A stretch of 7,001 nucleotides of DNA from assembly GCA_937897495.1 (NCBI GenBank), contig CALCBL010000200.1, forward strand, positions 1 through 7,001, given 5' to 3'. A program made the translations under genes and the position numbers. The stretch is from an uncultured Burkholderiales bacterium. GTDB taxonomy: Bacteria; Pseudomonadota; Gammaproteobacteria; Burkholderiales; Burkholderiaceae_C. A model generated the notes under the pieces. That model worked only from the letters and a program-made list of their open reading frames with translations, ran no database searches and was not told the origin of the DNA. Of this stretch, positions 6,697-7,001 are shown one piece after another. Each line of letters starts with the position of its first letter. The first letter of the stretch is position 1.

Positions 6697-7001
6697 ATGA
6701 TTCAGTGGTTGCAACAACTTCCTAAGTATTGGCGCAACCGAAATGCCATTACCTACTTGCTTTGGCCCTTTGAAGTCATCTACCAAATTGCATGGTACCT
6801 AAGGCAAGTGGCCATCCGCTTGGGGTTTATTCAGCAACATCGCGTCAATGCCACGGTCATTGTGGTGGGCAATGTCGTGGTGGGCGGCGGCGGTAAAACA
6901 CCGCTCACCATGGCCCTTGTTCAGCGTCTTGTGAAGCAGGGCTTCAGGGTAGGCGTGGTATCTCGAGGATACGGCAGAGCCCAAGCATCCCTTCAAATTG
7001 T
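6697..7001 (+). CDS. lpxK: Tetraacyldisaccharide 4'-kinase (lipid A), N-terminal part
   Basis: LpxK phosphorylates the 4' position of the tetraacyldisaccharide precursor at the cytoplasmic face of the inner membrane, the sixth step of lipid A synthesis. 101 codons are visible before the window ends, out of a usual total of about 320-340. An N-terminal hydrophobic helix (about 18-43) is the membrane anchor, followed by the P-loop VGNVVVGGGGKTP (57-69), with Lys67 and Thr68 as the expected ATP-binding residues, and SRGYGR (89-94), both diagnostic for LpxK. The usual GGTGKT loop reads GGGGKT here. The gene starts with ATG 10 nt after the exbD stop and has no clear Shine-Dalgarno sequence, so translation is probably coupled to exbD. 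Confidence 0.95.
   Translation, partial: MIQWLQQLPKYWRNRNAITYLLWPFEVIYQIAWYLRQVAIRLGFIQQHRVNATVIVVGNVVVGGGGKTPLTMALVQRLVKQGFRVGVVSRGYGRAQASLQI

Overview
The window reads as ordinary chromosomal DNA of a betaproteobacterium, most likely Burkholderiales and close to Comamonadaceae (Limnohabitans/Rhodoferax-like). The basis is the protein flavour (quinone-type PyrD, iron-type SodB, LpxK) and the exbB-exbD-lpxK order. The taxon call is an inference without a database search. Base composition looks even throughout, and I see no insertion sequence, integrase, CRISPR array, tRNA or rRNA gene.

Layout. Positions 1-101 hold the start of rpiA on the minus strand, cut off abnormally near the window edge. 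pyrD (145-1191, +) diverges from it over 43 bp and converges with an LhgO-like FAD oxidoreductase gene (1205-2326, -). A 94-bp divergent spacer leads to a classical SDR gene (2421-3182, +), which converges with sodB (3279-3860, -) across a hairpin terminator with runs on both sides (3197-3234). xseA (3989-5305, -) lies upstream of sodB on the same strand, but sodB has its own good promoter candidate. A 310-bp divergent spacer separates xseA from a plus-strand operon: exbB (5616-6239), exbD (6264-6686) and lpxK (6697 to beyond the window end).

Function. The genes are mainly housekeeping: pentose phosphate metabolism (rpiA), pyrimidine synthesis (pyrD), superoxide detoxification (sodB), DNA repair (xseA), proton-motive-force transduction to the outer membrane (exbBD) and lipid A synthesis (lpxK). 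The FAD oxidoreductase and the SDR are redox enzymes whose substrates cannot be read from the sequence.

I looked for an undescribed system and do not see one. The observations most worth checking are a perfect DnaA-box match centred inside a 9-bp inverted repeat just upstream of exbB, and an 11-bp inverted repeat running to the first base of the window that breaks rpiA and looks like a fold-back chimera or contig-end artefact. The TTG starts and shared frame of exbB and exbD are a smaller point.
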